NCBI GenBank assembly: GCA_940671915.1
Contig: CALNVZ010003429.1
Coordinates: forward strand, 25,059,824 to 25,123,823
DNA from: Paracentrotus lividus
Taxonomy: Eukaryota; Echinodermata; Echinoidea; Camarodonta; Echinidae
Direction: 5' to 3'
Length of the DNA stretch: 64,000 nt
The number at the start of each line of letters is the position of its first letter. The first letter of the stretch is position 1. This document shows, in pieces, positions 1-11,012 of this stretch. Position numbers and translations under genes: made by a program. A model generated the notes under the pieces. The model had not been told where the DNA came from, did not search any database, and saw nothing but the letters and a program-made list of their open reading frames with translations.

Positions 1-475
1 TCACAAGAATCATATATCACAGTCATCACACCCTGAGTACATATCGTGATGACTATAGGCATCAAAGGCATCATAGTGATGACCTGATGACTGTAGGCAT
101 CAAAGGCATCATATGAACTCTGATGACTGTAGGCATCAAAGGCATCATAGTGATGACTCTGATGACTGTAGGCATCAAAGGCATCATATGATGACTCCGA
201 TGACCGAGTAGGCATCAAAGGCATCATAGTGATGACTCTGATGACTGAGTAGGCATCAAAGGCATCATAGTGATGACTCTGATGACGTAGGCATCAAAGG
301 CATCATAGTGATGACTCTGATGACTGTAGGCATCAAAGGCATCATAGTGATGACTCTGATGACTGAGTAGGCATCAAAAGCATCATAGTGATGACTCTGA
401 TGACTGTAGCGATCAAAGGCATCATAGTGATGACTCTGATGACTGAGTAGGCATCAAAGCATAAAAAATGTAAGA
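1..475. repeat. GATGAC/GGCATC tandem satellite
   Basis: About eleven imperfect copies of a roughly 39-base unit built on GTAGGCATCAAAGGCATCAT followed by a GTGATGACTCTGATGACT block. Units differ by small indels (for example ACTGAGTAGG against ACTGTAGG). The array runs off the left window edge, so its full length is unknown. A related motif in the opposite orientation occurs at 4500-4755. Confidence 0.9.
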
Positions 476-2201
476 TATAACAACCACCCCCCCCCCAAAA
501 AAAAAAAAAAAAAAAAAAAAAATAATATATATAAGAAAATAAAATAAATAAATAAATATACTCTTAATGTTACATGTGTGCACAAGAAAAAATATTCAGA
601 ATCAATTCCACGTTACAGAAAGAAAAAACAAAAACATTTATTCAAAACTATATATATAGGCCTAACATGCAAAGGCAATCATTCTACAGGAACTTAGCTA
701 AATCATATGTACATTGTGAATGGCCTGTTGTGACCAGTAGGTAGCAGTGGCAAATAATACCACAACAACGCAATATTACATCACGGACCAACATTTAGGT
801 CACCATCGAAAGTTCTTCACTACCAATAGATTTAATGTTATCAATTAGCAAGTATTGTTCTCTTAAAAACATTAGTTTCCTTATAAATAAAAAACTATTA
901 CTGTTTATCATGCTAGAGTTCAGAGATCTGAAATTCTACTCTGCATTGGCACTGCATCCGATCCTTCACTTTAGTTGTACGTAGAAACTCAGTATTCCCC
1001 TGTCTTCTACCGAAGAATATCTTTCCTCGTGAAGGAGATCCAGTTCCGGTCGTCACAATGGAAGCATCCAAGGTAGTCGCTCGAATCCAGCTTCTACGAC
1101 GTCTCATTCAGTTGCCTTGATGAGGATCAGCTTACCAGTTCACATCCGTAGGGGTTACGTAGACATCCTGCCGACTACGCCGTAAATGTGACGCATAAAA
1201 TTGCTGCGAACAAAAGACTCAGATTTGCGCGTCCAGGTTCTTTTGATGTCTTACTTTATTCCGATGCAAGAAGAATATCAAACACCCTGGAAGATACAAT
1301 AGAAAATAAAGACTCATAAATTGTTATATTCATCAAGAGTTTCCATAACAATCAGTAATAAAAGTAGTAAGCTTGTAGCTTGACTCTACTGTCATCACAT
1401 TACATGATTCACTCAACTAAACATATTTTAAATGACAAAATGAAGCGTTATGTAAACGTATAGGCCTAATTAATAGAATAGACGAAATATAGAAGAAAAA
1501 CAATCGTCAAAGAAATTTCATGTTAAGAAAATATGATAATGATTGTCAAAATAATATCAGTAAAACAAACTAAAAGCTTGAATTGATATCAACATAAACT
1601 TAAGTGAAATTCAAGCAAAGATTAAAGTTAAACTGGATTAAATTATAATGTGAACCGAGCCTTGTACTTCCCAAGGTACAGTATTGTCAAGTAACAAGTT
1701 GTTTGGGTGTGAACAGGGTTAATCTACATTCCTGAGTGTAACCTTTCACCCCGGTCTAAACAACGACCATGAATCTACCACAACTTCAGTTGCAACTACA
1801 GTTTAAAGGATTCTGTTGCCTAGCAACAGTCTATTAAGGTCCAAAGTTATTGATAAACCTAAGCTACAATATTTACAGATGAATCAAACTAATCAAGCCA
1901 TATCATTTTGGATGGAGATCCTAAATATAATGCTAAGCAACTATTCTCTTCTTACAGAAAACCAAATGAAATAATCTATTCGAACAGATTAATACTGATC
2001 AAAATACAAATATTATTCTAACACAAGGACAATAACATTTCTCTCAAGAAATACAGCAAGAAGGTTTACGAAGCATGATCGGATTAATCATATCAACCGA
2101 ATTATGTAAATCTCAGATAGAGTAATTAATACAAATATCCATGCAAATCATGTTAAATAAATACTCTTAGACCTTTGTCTAACACATCATTCAATCAAAT
2201 A
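476..2201. other. AT-rich stretch without a recognisable gene
   Basis: A C-run and A-run lie at 484-521, followed by AT-rich sequence. A short minus-strand open frame at 913-1107 shows no family motif and is not called a gene. No splice-supported exon was identified. Confidence 0.5.
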
Positions 2202-2203
2202 TA

Positions 2204-2834
2204 CAGTTGAGGCAGAAGTTTACATACACTAGGAAATTAAATGGAAATGTTAAACTTGCTAGACATCATAAATGTTACTGTATCTTCAAAAAACTTTGCT
2301 ATAATGACAAATTTGGTATAAAAAATGAGTATGTCATGCTCTTTCATCACACATGTCATTAGAAGCTGAAGATATTTAGGTGTCATTTTCTTCTCAATTC
2401 TTCACATTTAGACAACTTTAAAAAAATTTGAACAACATTTCATATTTGCGTTCGTTATTTCTCCATAAAAACATATCAGATTACATTTTTTCTTGTTGAT
2501 GATGTCATATCATAATAAAAATGTAATATCAATCATAGATTTGACATTTACATGTATATTTATTATGAAACAATATTGAAAATAAAATGACTACAAATAG
2601 AATAAATTTTGCAAAAATATTACTTTACTTTACCAACAAAATTCCACTTAAATTTCTTAAAATATAATTAGTCCATTGGCATCCCATTCATGCAAAGAGT
2701 TTGATAAGCTCTTTTATTGATACCAATATGTCATGGAAGTATAATATTTCTGAAGATACAATAAATTTAAAATGTCTGGCAGGTGAAAATTTTCATTGAA
2801 TTCCGAGGTGTATGTAAACTTCTGGCCTCAACTG
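2204..2834. mobile_element. Tc1/mariner-type MITE, TA target site
   Basis: The left end reads CAGTTGAGGCAGAAGTTTAC and continues ATACACT. The right end, reverse complemented, reads CAGTTGAGGCCAGAAGTTTA and continues CATACACC. They are near-identical 27-28 base terminal inverted repeats. Both ends are flanked by TA (2202-2203 and 2835-2836), the target duplication of Tc1/mariner elements. The TIR resembles that of vertebrate and fish Tc1-like elements. The 630-base interior is AT-rich and has no transposase frame, so it is non-autonomous. Confidence 0.88.
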
Positions 2835-2839
2835 TATAT

Positions 2840-4495
2840 ATCAAGCAATACATTAATAGATATTTACAAGAAAACAAAAAATACATTGAAAGAACAATTG
2901 AATATATCACTTAAACAGAAAAGTACTAATTTTCTATAATGTTAGGAATTAAAATAGATTGACACATTGTGTTCTTGTTCATTTATATTAACAATTAAAA
3001 GTACAGTAAAATTATATGGCAATGATATATTTGAAAATGTGAATTAGAATTGAACTTACCCCTAATTCGACATGGAAAAATCAATTGTTGAACAGAATGT
3101 TTTCTTCTCTAAGTGTTTGTCTCGAATTAAGGTGGTGGAGGTTAACAAGAATACAGCATTCACAATTTGACCTGTACTGTATAATGATGTTTATTCCAGT
3201 TGGAAGATTTCGCTCAATGACAATGATGGTGGTTTAACTGTAAAATAAACATAATAATCATGGGTCATTAAGATCAAATTTTAGTTAACAAACGCAATTG
3301 GTAACAGAAACATCTTGATCATGTTGATAGATAAACATATTTCTGAATAGGCTGAGCGGTTCAGTAAACTCAGTTATCTAAAATTGTCTTTAAATGTCAT
3401 ATATCAGAGAGGAATATGTAAATAATATAAGGCAATAATATCACTATAATCCCGGTACATACATTATAAGACTGATAAAGGATAGAGATTCACAAGGTCT
3501 ACTCACCAACTGTTTTCTTGCCCAGTTTAACAAATTTGCAATAGAATCAGGTACTATAGTATTTGATGTTATCCTCTTCATGTATAAAGTGAACTGAGCT
3601 GATGAAACACACCCTGCCTGGCTAGCGTCAAATGTCCTTGCAGGTCATAACGGTCAACAGTGGAATGTGAATGTACATTCTTGTTATACTGCAGTATACT
3701 GCAAAATGAATAGTGTACTGTTCTGGAGAAAAGGGTTTAAGGGACAAAAACTTGTACTCTTAGAAATAACTTGTATTTACTCATATTGTGCCGCTACACA
3801 CAACATTCTCAGAGATGACTTTCCTACTTTCTCTTTCCAATAGCGAAGTGTACACAAATCTTTGCAGTGGACAAAGGGGTTTCACTAATGGATTATTCTA
3901 AGAAAACTCTATTCAGAAACAGCCCAGGTTGAATTCTACAGAATACAAGTATAAAGCAACTGAATAATAAAGAAATAATACACAGACATAATTACATAAA
4001 TTCTGGACTGTTACAATATGAAACCACTGTATTAGGCCTAGGTGGTAAGGAAAACTTCAGGTAATCTCATATCTAGTTCTGTGACATATAGCTAAATATA
4101 TTAAATGCTCATTCTGATAAAATTTTAACAAGAAGAATATTAGTGACAGTAGAAAATGCTGCTACAGTCAAATTCCAATTTTGACAAAGATTCAAAGTGT
4201 AATAAGATTGTGAAATAGTCAATTTGCTTGTTTAGAAGTAGGAGTGTTCAACAATTGATGATACTTCCCTGCCAAACTGAAAAAAAAACTATATAAGACA
4301 GCTTTATAATTTATAAAACAATACTAAAATTGTTAGATGTCAATTCACTTCATGTACATGCACCCTGACCAATTGAAATCAACTGTTAAATTCTTTGAAA
4401 TATGATTTGTTCTCAAATGTGCATGATATTGGACACTTGAGGTAATAACTATTCATATCAGCAGTGTTATATAGCATATACTTAGTTATGTTTGA
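2840..4495. other. AT-rich stretch, nothing recognised
   Basis: No long open frame, paired splice sites or clear repeat structure was seen between the Tc1-like MITE and the GATG-rich block. Confidence 0.45.
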
Positions 4496-4499
4496 TGAT

Positions 4500-4755
4500 A
4501 TTTCATGGTTTGAAGGCGATGACCAATGTTGCTTGTGATGCTATTTTGTGTTTGTGATGACTTGTGATGACTTGTGATGCTTTAATGACAAATTGATGCA
4601 TATGATGCCTATTGATGCTTTTGGATGACCAATTGATGCCATATGATGCTATTTGATGCTTTTTGATGACAGTTGATGCCTATTTGATGCTTTTTGATGT
4701 CCAATTGATGCCATTTGATGCCTATTGATGCCTATTTATGCCTTTGAGTGCAATT
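4500..4755. repeat. GATGCC/GATGAC-rich tandem repeat
   Basis: Irregular repeats of TTGATGCCTATTGATGCTTT and TTGTGATGACTTGTGATG. Reverse complemented, the core reads AGGCATCAAAGGCATCA-like, matching the unit of the satellite at 1-475 in inverted orientation. It abuts the truncated 3' end of the LINE at about 4756. Confidence 0.75.
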
Positions 4756-7350
4756 GATGCCTTGTGTACACCTAAGTATGGATGGGATGTCACACAGTCC
4801 AATTCACGACCACAAAACTCATAAGGATGTCTAGGTGGGTTCCTTTTCCCAAAAGTCATCGTATAGCACTTATTGGGATTAAAGTCCATCATCCAGGTAT
4901 CTTGCCAGAGCTCGAGTGACCGGAGATCTTGTTGTATTATATTGATGTCATCCTCTGCTGACACAGGAGTTTACAGAATGCAGTCATCTGCAAACAACCT
5001 TGACTTAGAAGTGATGTTACTCGGCAAGTCGTTTATATACAGCAGAAACCACAACGGTCACTGTTCCCTGCGGTGCTGCTCGGATGTTACTAAGGCAGGA
5101 GTCCGAGATTGTCCGTTGTGACAACTACTTGTTGAGATACGATTCCTCAAGAAGTCTTCCACCCACGTGGTGATCTCCCCCCAAGACCATAGTATGAAGT
5201 TTGGATATAAGACGACGATGGGGGACCTTGTCGAAAGCCTTTGGAAAATCCAACAGGGCACATCCATAAGCTGGTTGTCGTTCAGTTCCCTGCTGATCTC
5301 ATGAATTGTTAAGATAATGTTGGTTTTGTCGATCTTTTTGCTCGGAAACCATGTTGCAGTCAGTGAGGATACTCTGTTCCTCCAGGTGCTTCATGACATG
5401 AACTAGTGGAGAATATGTTCCATTACTTTGCAGATGACCGAAGTCAACGAGACTGGCCGGTAATTGGCGGGAGTGCTTCTTTTCCCTTTCTTAAAGACAG
5501 GTGCTATGTTGGCTTCCTTCCATCCTACTGGTACTGTTCCCATGTCAATGAAGACTGAAAAAGAATCCTGCAGGGGAGCAGCCATTTGCACTGCCCAATC
5601 TTTAGAAACCAGGGGGGAATGCCATATGGCCTGGCGCCTTCTTTGCATTCAAATTCATAAGAGCTTCTCAACCGCCTCCTTTGGTAATCGATAGTAGAAG
5701 TGACCAATTTTTCCTGTAGGGGCTGTTACCTAAAAGAGGTATGTCACTATTTGGTTCCATGGTAAAAACACTCCTAAACTGATCATTCAGTAAGTTAGCT
5801 TTGTCCATGTCGTTACTGAATAAGCGTCCACCACTTTCCAAGTCAGAAATGCTATGGCTGTCTCTGTGAGACGTTTGAATGTAGTTCCAAAACACTTCGG
5901 GGATTCTGAATAAAGCATTGCCCAGGAAGTCCTTGATGTAAGAAGACCTAGCTTGCTTAATAAGCTTGTGTGTATCCTTCCTACATTGCCTGAAGACTTC
6001 CCAATCATCAGTTCTCCCGGATTTTACAGCTTTGTTGTATAACCTCTGTTTCTTTTTCACTGTACGTCTAAGGAACGGTTGAACATGGTAGATTAAATCT
6101 GCTTGATGTAAATTTATGGGGTACATGTTTCTCCATGGTTTCCTTAATGGCAGCTTTGATCGCTTCCCATTTCTCATCAACCCCTTTATGTGACATTGAT
6201 TGAAAGTACTTCTCAGAAAATTTCTGTAGTCAATCCTGATGGCATCAACGTCTGCTCTATCTCTGAGGTAGATCTTCCTTTTATTGGCCGCTTTCTGACG
6301 GGAGCAATACGTAGGTCGACTACCACAGAGTCATGATCTGCGATGCCGTCCGTGACGGTCAACTTCTCGACGACTTCGGATTATAGTGAAGACCAAGTCC
6401 AAGATATTTTCAGTCTCGCCTTGCCTCCTAGTGGGTTTGTTAACGTGTTGATACAACCCATGTCACCGACCAAAGACAAAGCTTCTCTGCAGCTCTACTG
6501 CTACCACCTCTACCAGGTACGGTGGAGGAATTATCCACGAGATATTGGGCACATTGAAGTCACCCATGAGAACTATTGTGTGCGAGTTGATTTTGTTGCC
6601 TAAGTCCAAAAATGATTGTCCAGCTTGTCGATAGATTCGCCGTTGACGTCACTAGGCGGACAATAGAAACTCCTACCATAAGGGGCTTTGCAACCTTTTA
6701 ACTTTGGTTTCAGTCCAAATTAGTTCACATTCACCTGAATCCCTACAATGAGTAGTTACTAGATCTCCTTCACTACTTGGAAGACTCCACCACCTATCGT
6801 CGTGATTCACGTCTCTCAGGAAAATGGTATGGTTGACTGGGAAAACTTCCCCATTTCCTACACTGGCATCTAACCACGATCCGTGCCACAAACAAAGTCC
6901 GGCTTGTGATCGTCATGAGGACTGCCATATCACCTACTTTGGAACGTAATCCGCGACAGTTGGTTAATACAGTCTTACATGTGTTCTTTAATCTGATTAT
7001 TGGATTTTTTCTTTCTCTCTTTCCTATCTCTCTCATGAACTGTGTTTGGTGATCCAGTCTGGAAACAGTCGACTCCCTATCACTGTCCAATATTTCAAAC
7101 GAATTTCAGTAGACACGCCCCCTCTGAGAACAACGAACTTGAAAGTTAAACTCGCTACAGATAGGGCAGATCCAGTTACAACTCGAGTTCATGAGTAAGA
7201 GTAAAAATCATCATCAATACCACAGCAAGCACAATGAAGCCATTTATCACAGCTATCGCACTGCAACCGCATGATGGTGTGTGAGCACATCACATTACAC
7301 ACACTACACGAGCACAGCAGTCAGAGCAGTACCATGGCACTGTACCGGAG
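4756..7350 (-). mobile_element. Degenerate non-LTR retrotransposon with PHD finger, endonuclease and RT
   Basis: Read on the minus strand, it shows in order: a PHD-type zinc finger (CDSCDKWLHCACCG near 7263-7224, then NWICPICSEF near 7185-7150); an exo-endo-phosphatase endonuclease with VLTNCRGLRSKVGDM (about 6950) and GDFNVPNISW (about 6566-6534); and a reverse transcriptase with NYRPVSLTSVICK (about 5465-5425), AFDKVPHRRLISKL (about 5240-5195) and a degraded catalytic region. It ends with the typical SLELWQDTWMMDFNPNKC segment (about 4915-4860). Frames change several times and stops interrupt it, so it is dead. It resembles Jockey/CR1-group LINEs; the clade is a guess. The 3' end is lost at the GATG repeat. 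Confidence 0.87.
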
Positions 7351-8300
7351 ACAATTAATGCTTCTTGCTTTAGAAGACTTTATACCTGCACATTTTGGTG
7401 AAAATATGCCTGACAATCAGAACATCTGAGTTTGGATTTCCCAAATATTAATTTCTTAACAGATTTGACAAGGTACACTGTTCCTTCCACACCTCACTTT
7501 ACTAGCGTAGATTTAGTTCGAGCTGACAAGTTCGCTTGAATGGCCCAGGATTTGGTTCCACATCCCCAGCACAAATTATCAGTCCCAGGATTAAACTTTA
7601 GAGTCAAAAGGTCGACGGCAATGGTTACAAGACTGTAAATCAGAAAAATCCATTCCTGAAGTATACTGGTTTGGCAGTTTACTTTCCACACATAGATAGA
7701 TTCGAAAGTACTTACAGTTAATGATCCCGATTTCTCATGTAGATCACCTGTGTTTACCAGATCAAAACTACTAGATTCTGGCAAGGAAGTCAAATTTGAA
7801 CATGAAGTTGATGCACTCAGAATGCCCACAAACAATCTTGCAGCAGCGAGAATGAACAAAGCATTACTGAAAGAGATGCGGTGTCTCGAAGAGGCCTGAG
7901 GCCATGGCGGTCATAGGTCAGGAAATCCCCGCGAAATCCAAATCCCCGCGAAAATTGGTTGATGAGTTTTCTTGCTATCCTTAGTTAGTTAAAACCACTT
8001 AAACAATAACATCGTTCAAGCGTACCACATAAAATAATTACTAATGTAGTATTTTTAAATGAGTCATGAAAGAGTACTCGCGTCATCATGATATATATAT
8101 ATTCCTTTCCTTTTTTTTTCTTTCGTTTATTCAAGTATAGAGAGCGTGTGCGTTATAGTTATAAAGGGTGGGAGTGTGGCACCCGATAGGTCCCACTTTT
8201 TTTTTCTTTCTTTTACTTACTTATAGAAGGTTTAAATCTCCTTTTCTATAGAAAAGGAAGTTAAAAGGGTGGAACTTATCGGGTAACACACACACCCTCT
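7351..8300. other. No convincing gene; possible LINE 5' remnant
   Basis: A 121-codon minus-strand open frame (7494-7859) lies just upstream of the LINE PHD segment and may be more of the same element's 5' part. It has no motif of its own that I recognise. T-rich tracts lie near 8108-8120 and 8198-8206. Confidence 0.35.
8126..8131 (-). terminator. Candidate polyadenylation signal for R1 long isoform
   Basis: AATAAA on the minus strand, about 390 bases downstream of the R1 long-tail stop codon. Only the hexamer supports it. Confidence 0.35.
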
Positions 8301-8305
8301 TTAAT

Positions 8306-8511
8306 ATAGGTTTCCCCGGCCCAATTTTAAAATCTTTGCAATCGAATTCGTTTATGCTCATTTAATTTAAACGATACCTCATGAAGCGGAGCTATCGGTC
8401 GATTGAATTAACGTTTGGATTTTTAATAGCGATCAAATTGCGGACGAAAGTGCTTTTAAGAAATGTAAAATTGATCGGAGATAGTTTAAACTTGAACGGG
8501 GAAAACCTATA
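8306..8511. mobile_element. Short TIR element, copy 1
   Basis: About 205 bases bounded by TATAGGTTTCCCC and GGGGAAAACCTATA, an imperfect inverted pair. It is closely related along its length to 24265-24469 in the same orientation, including TTGCAATCGAATTCGTTTAT, GGAGCTATCGGTC and GGACGAAAGTGCTT. The shared body and inverted ends fit a MITE. This copy lies just downstream of the R1 stop codon. Confidence 0.75.
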
Positions 8512-8522
8512 AAACCCTTAAA

Positions 8523-10194
8523 TTAAACAAATGCATCTAAGAGATCATAATCAGGATCTTCATCATCAGGCAGCTTTGCTTCAGCTGGATTCTCCAAGGT
8601 AGCATACGCAGGGTCAGTCACATTGGTCGTTGGACCACGTTGGTCCTGATCTAGGAGTTTGCCTGAGTGTGTTTGACGTGTGCTATCTAGATCAAGCTTG
8701 CCGTATCCTCCTTCACCTCCGGGAATTTCGGGTAAAGGTGTGTCCGCCTTTACAGAGCGTTTTGTATGAGGGCGCTGCAGATGGTTATAAGGTTCATCAC
8801 TATCAGTCGATTCTTTTGCATCTGCTGAAGCTGCTATTTCGTTGTAGAGGTCCAGGTCTTCTTCAGGATCGGCCCCTATTCCTACCTCTTTGTCCGATAT
8901 GGATGGTTGTTTCCTATCAGTGGATGCCCGTTGCAGCTTGTCGTAAGGTCTTTCAAGTGCTAAAGCCATGGCGACGGGATCCTCGTAAGTGTGCGACATG
9001 GTTGAATCTCTGTTTTCCGTCGATCCTTCATTCTTCACCCTGTCATGGATGTTTATTGGACACTGCTTTTGTTGCAATAAAACTGCTTTGTCATGTTTGT
9101 GAGAGCTTGTAGTTTCATTGTCGTTTGGTTTGTTTGTCCCATGTCCGACCGATACAGCTCCGGGTGATACAGGAGGAGATACTGTGTCATAGTCGTTCTG
9201 GAGATATGGGTCAGGCTGTATTGATTTAGTTGGTGACGTCGGTTCACTTACAGCCTGGTAGTCATGCATGGATTCATCAAACCCCTCTACTTGTGTATCG
9301 TGGGCACTCATCTTTGAAAAATTAAGAGATGGGCGCGGATTAATGGGGCTTTCTAGTTCGTCGTAATCATCATAATCAGTGGATCTCTCAGCCTCTTTGC
9401 TGCTTAACCCATTTGCTCTGGCTTGTAGTTCATCATAGCCTTCAGATGTAGAATGGTGTAGGTTTTTCTTTGCAGAATGAGGTCTGGGAGTATCTTTGAT
9501 TGGCGGCGATTGTAGTTCATCGTAATCATCATAATCAGCGATGGACTGATTTAGCTGGGTCTTTTTATCGTCATCCGCAGAGGCTTTTCCGCGTTCAACT
9601 GGTTTATCACCTTTGTCTACGTTGCTTTCTTGATCATCACCATTGGAAATCCCCACTTGGGCCCTAGCTGATGTTCGTCCACGGGTCTTTTTGTCCATAT
9701 CAACCATGGCATATTCGCTTCCATTCCTGAGGACACGCTTGATCGGTGACGAAGTTGAATCGCTCTGCTTGGTTTGTCCATCTCTACCTTCAGAGGTTCT
9801 GTCGGGTTCAAGTGTTGCGTAGGATTCATCGTTATTGCTTTCGAACGCGTTTTCGGCCTTTTCTCTTCGTTCAAGAACCTTTTTATTCATGTCAACAACG
9901 GCGTACTCTTGACTGTTCATGGAAACTGTACCATTACTGGAAGCTGGTTTCTTCATTTTCGCTGTCTTGTCTTCATAGTCTACGGCTTCTTCATAGGTCG
10001 GAGCATCCATAGAGCCAGAAACTACGCGTTTGTTGTCGATTGGCGTTGAAGACGAGACAATAGTTCCATCGCCATTTAAGTCTGCAGGTTTTCCCGAAGG
10101 ATGCACTTCGCAATAGTCGTGTCGTTCTTGGTTGGTAGAACGGGGATCCTCGTCAGATGTCCGGTCACTACCCCTTGATTGATTCTTGTGATAT
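8523..10194 (-). CDS. R1 alternative last exon B: long tyrosine-motif tail
   Basis: Open for 557 codons from a phase-2 acceptor (TTTTATCCAG then ATATCAC) to TAA at 8523-8525. It begins with RYHKNQSRGSDRTSDEDP, the same block as tail A and the R2 tail. It is acidic, Ser-rich and low-complexity. Tyr motifs include YAVV, YATL (twice), YAMV, YDEL (three), YDTV, YDKL, YNEI, YNHL, YGKL and YDLL. SEYAMV fits the ITIM consensus. YATL/YDLL and YNEI/YNHL are paired about 15 residues apart, a little wider than classical ITAMs. YGKLDLD is shared with R3 (YGKLDIA). The YDDYDEL block is duplicated. Confidence 0.85.
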
Positions 10195-10974
10195 CTGGAT
10201 AAAAAGAAAATGGACGTTGAGTATCATTTACCGGGATACATATGGAGAGTCAGAAAGAGTAAAGAATGTGGTCCACAAACTCCTTTAATTACAGCTGGTT
10301 TGAATAATTTCTTCTATGGAATTGGCCCTCATGTGTACATCTGCGGCTTCACGTCAAAACTTTCACGATCGTTGCTGCCGTGTGGTGGTGAATACGACTG
10401 GAATATTTAATTTGTTTAATTTATAGTGACATCTGAAGAACGTTTAATTTTAGGGATCACTTTGCAATACCCGTGCGATGGGGAAAACGAGTTGATGGTT
10501 TCGTTCAGAGTTATATCTGAAGAAGGTTTAAGTTTTGGGATCACTTTGCAATAGCCGTGTGGTGGGGAATCTGAGTTGATAGTTTCATTAATGTCTGAAA
10601 GAGGTTTAAGTTTAGGGATCACTTTGCAATAGCCGTGTGGTGGGGGATCCGAGGTTATAGTTTCATTAAGATCTATATCTGAAGATGGTTTCATTGTAGG
10701 GATCACTTTGCAATAGCCGTGTGGTGGGGAATCCGAGTTGATAGTTTCATTAAGTGCTATGTCTGAAGAAGGTTTGAGTTTAGGGATCACTACGCTATAG
10801 CCATGTTGTTTGTGATTGATAGAACTGTGATCCTCGTCAGGAGACGCCGAGCTGTTAATGTCCCTTGATCGATTCCTTTGATATCTGAATGAAATGACAC
10901 GGACGTGAACAATCATCCAGCCGAAAAATATATACAAAAAATATATATGCACCTGTAAGCTATAATGTCAACAA

Positions 10975-11012
<38 letters not shown>

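Noticed and set aside
1..475. CRISPR-like array
   Set aside because: Spacing is irregular, spacers are repeats of each other and the genome is animal; it is a satellite.
913..1107. 64-codon minus-strand open frame
   Set aside because: Too short, no motif and no splice-supported neighbours.
8630..9112. 160-codon plus-strand open frame
   Set aside because: It is the antisense shadow of the R1 long-tail exon; no family motif and no splice support.
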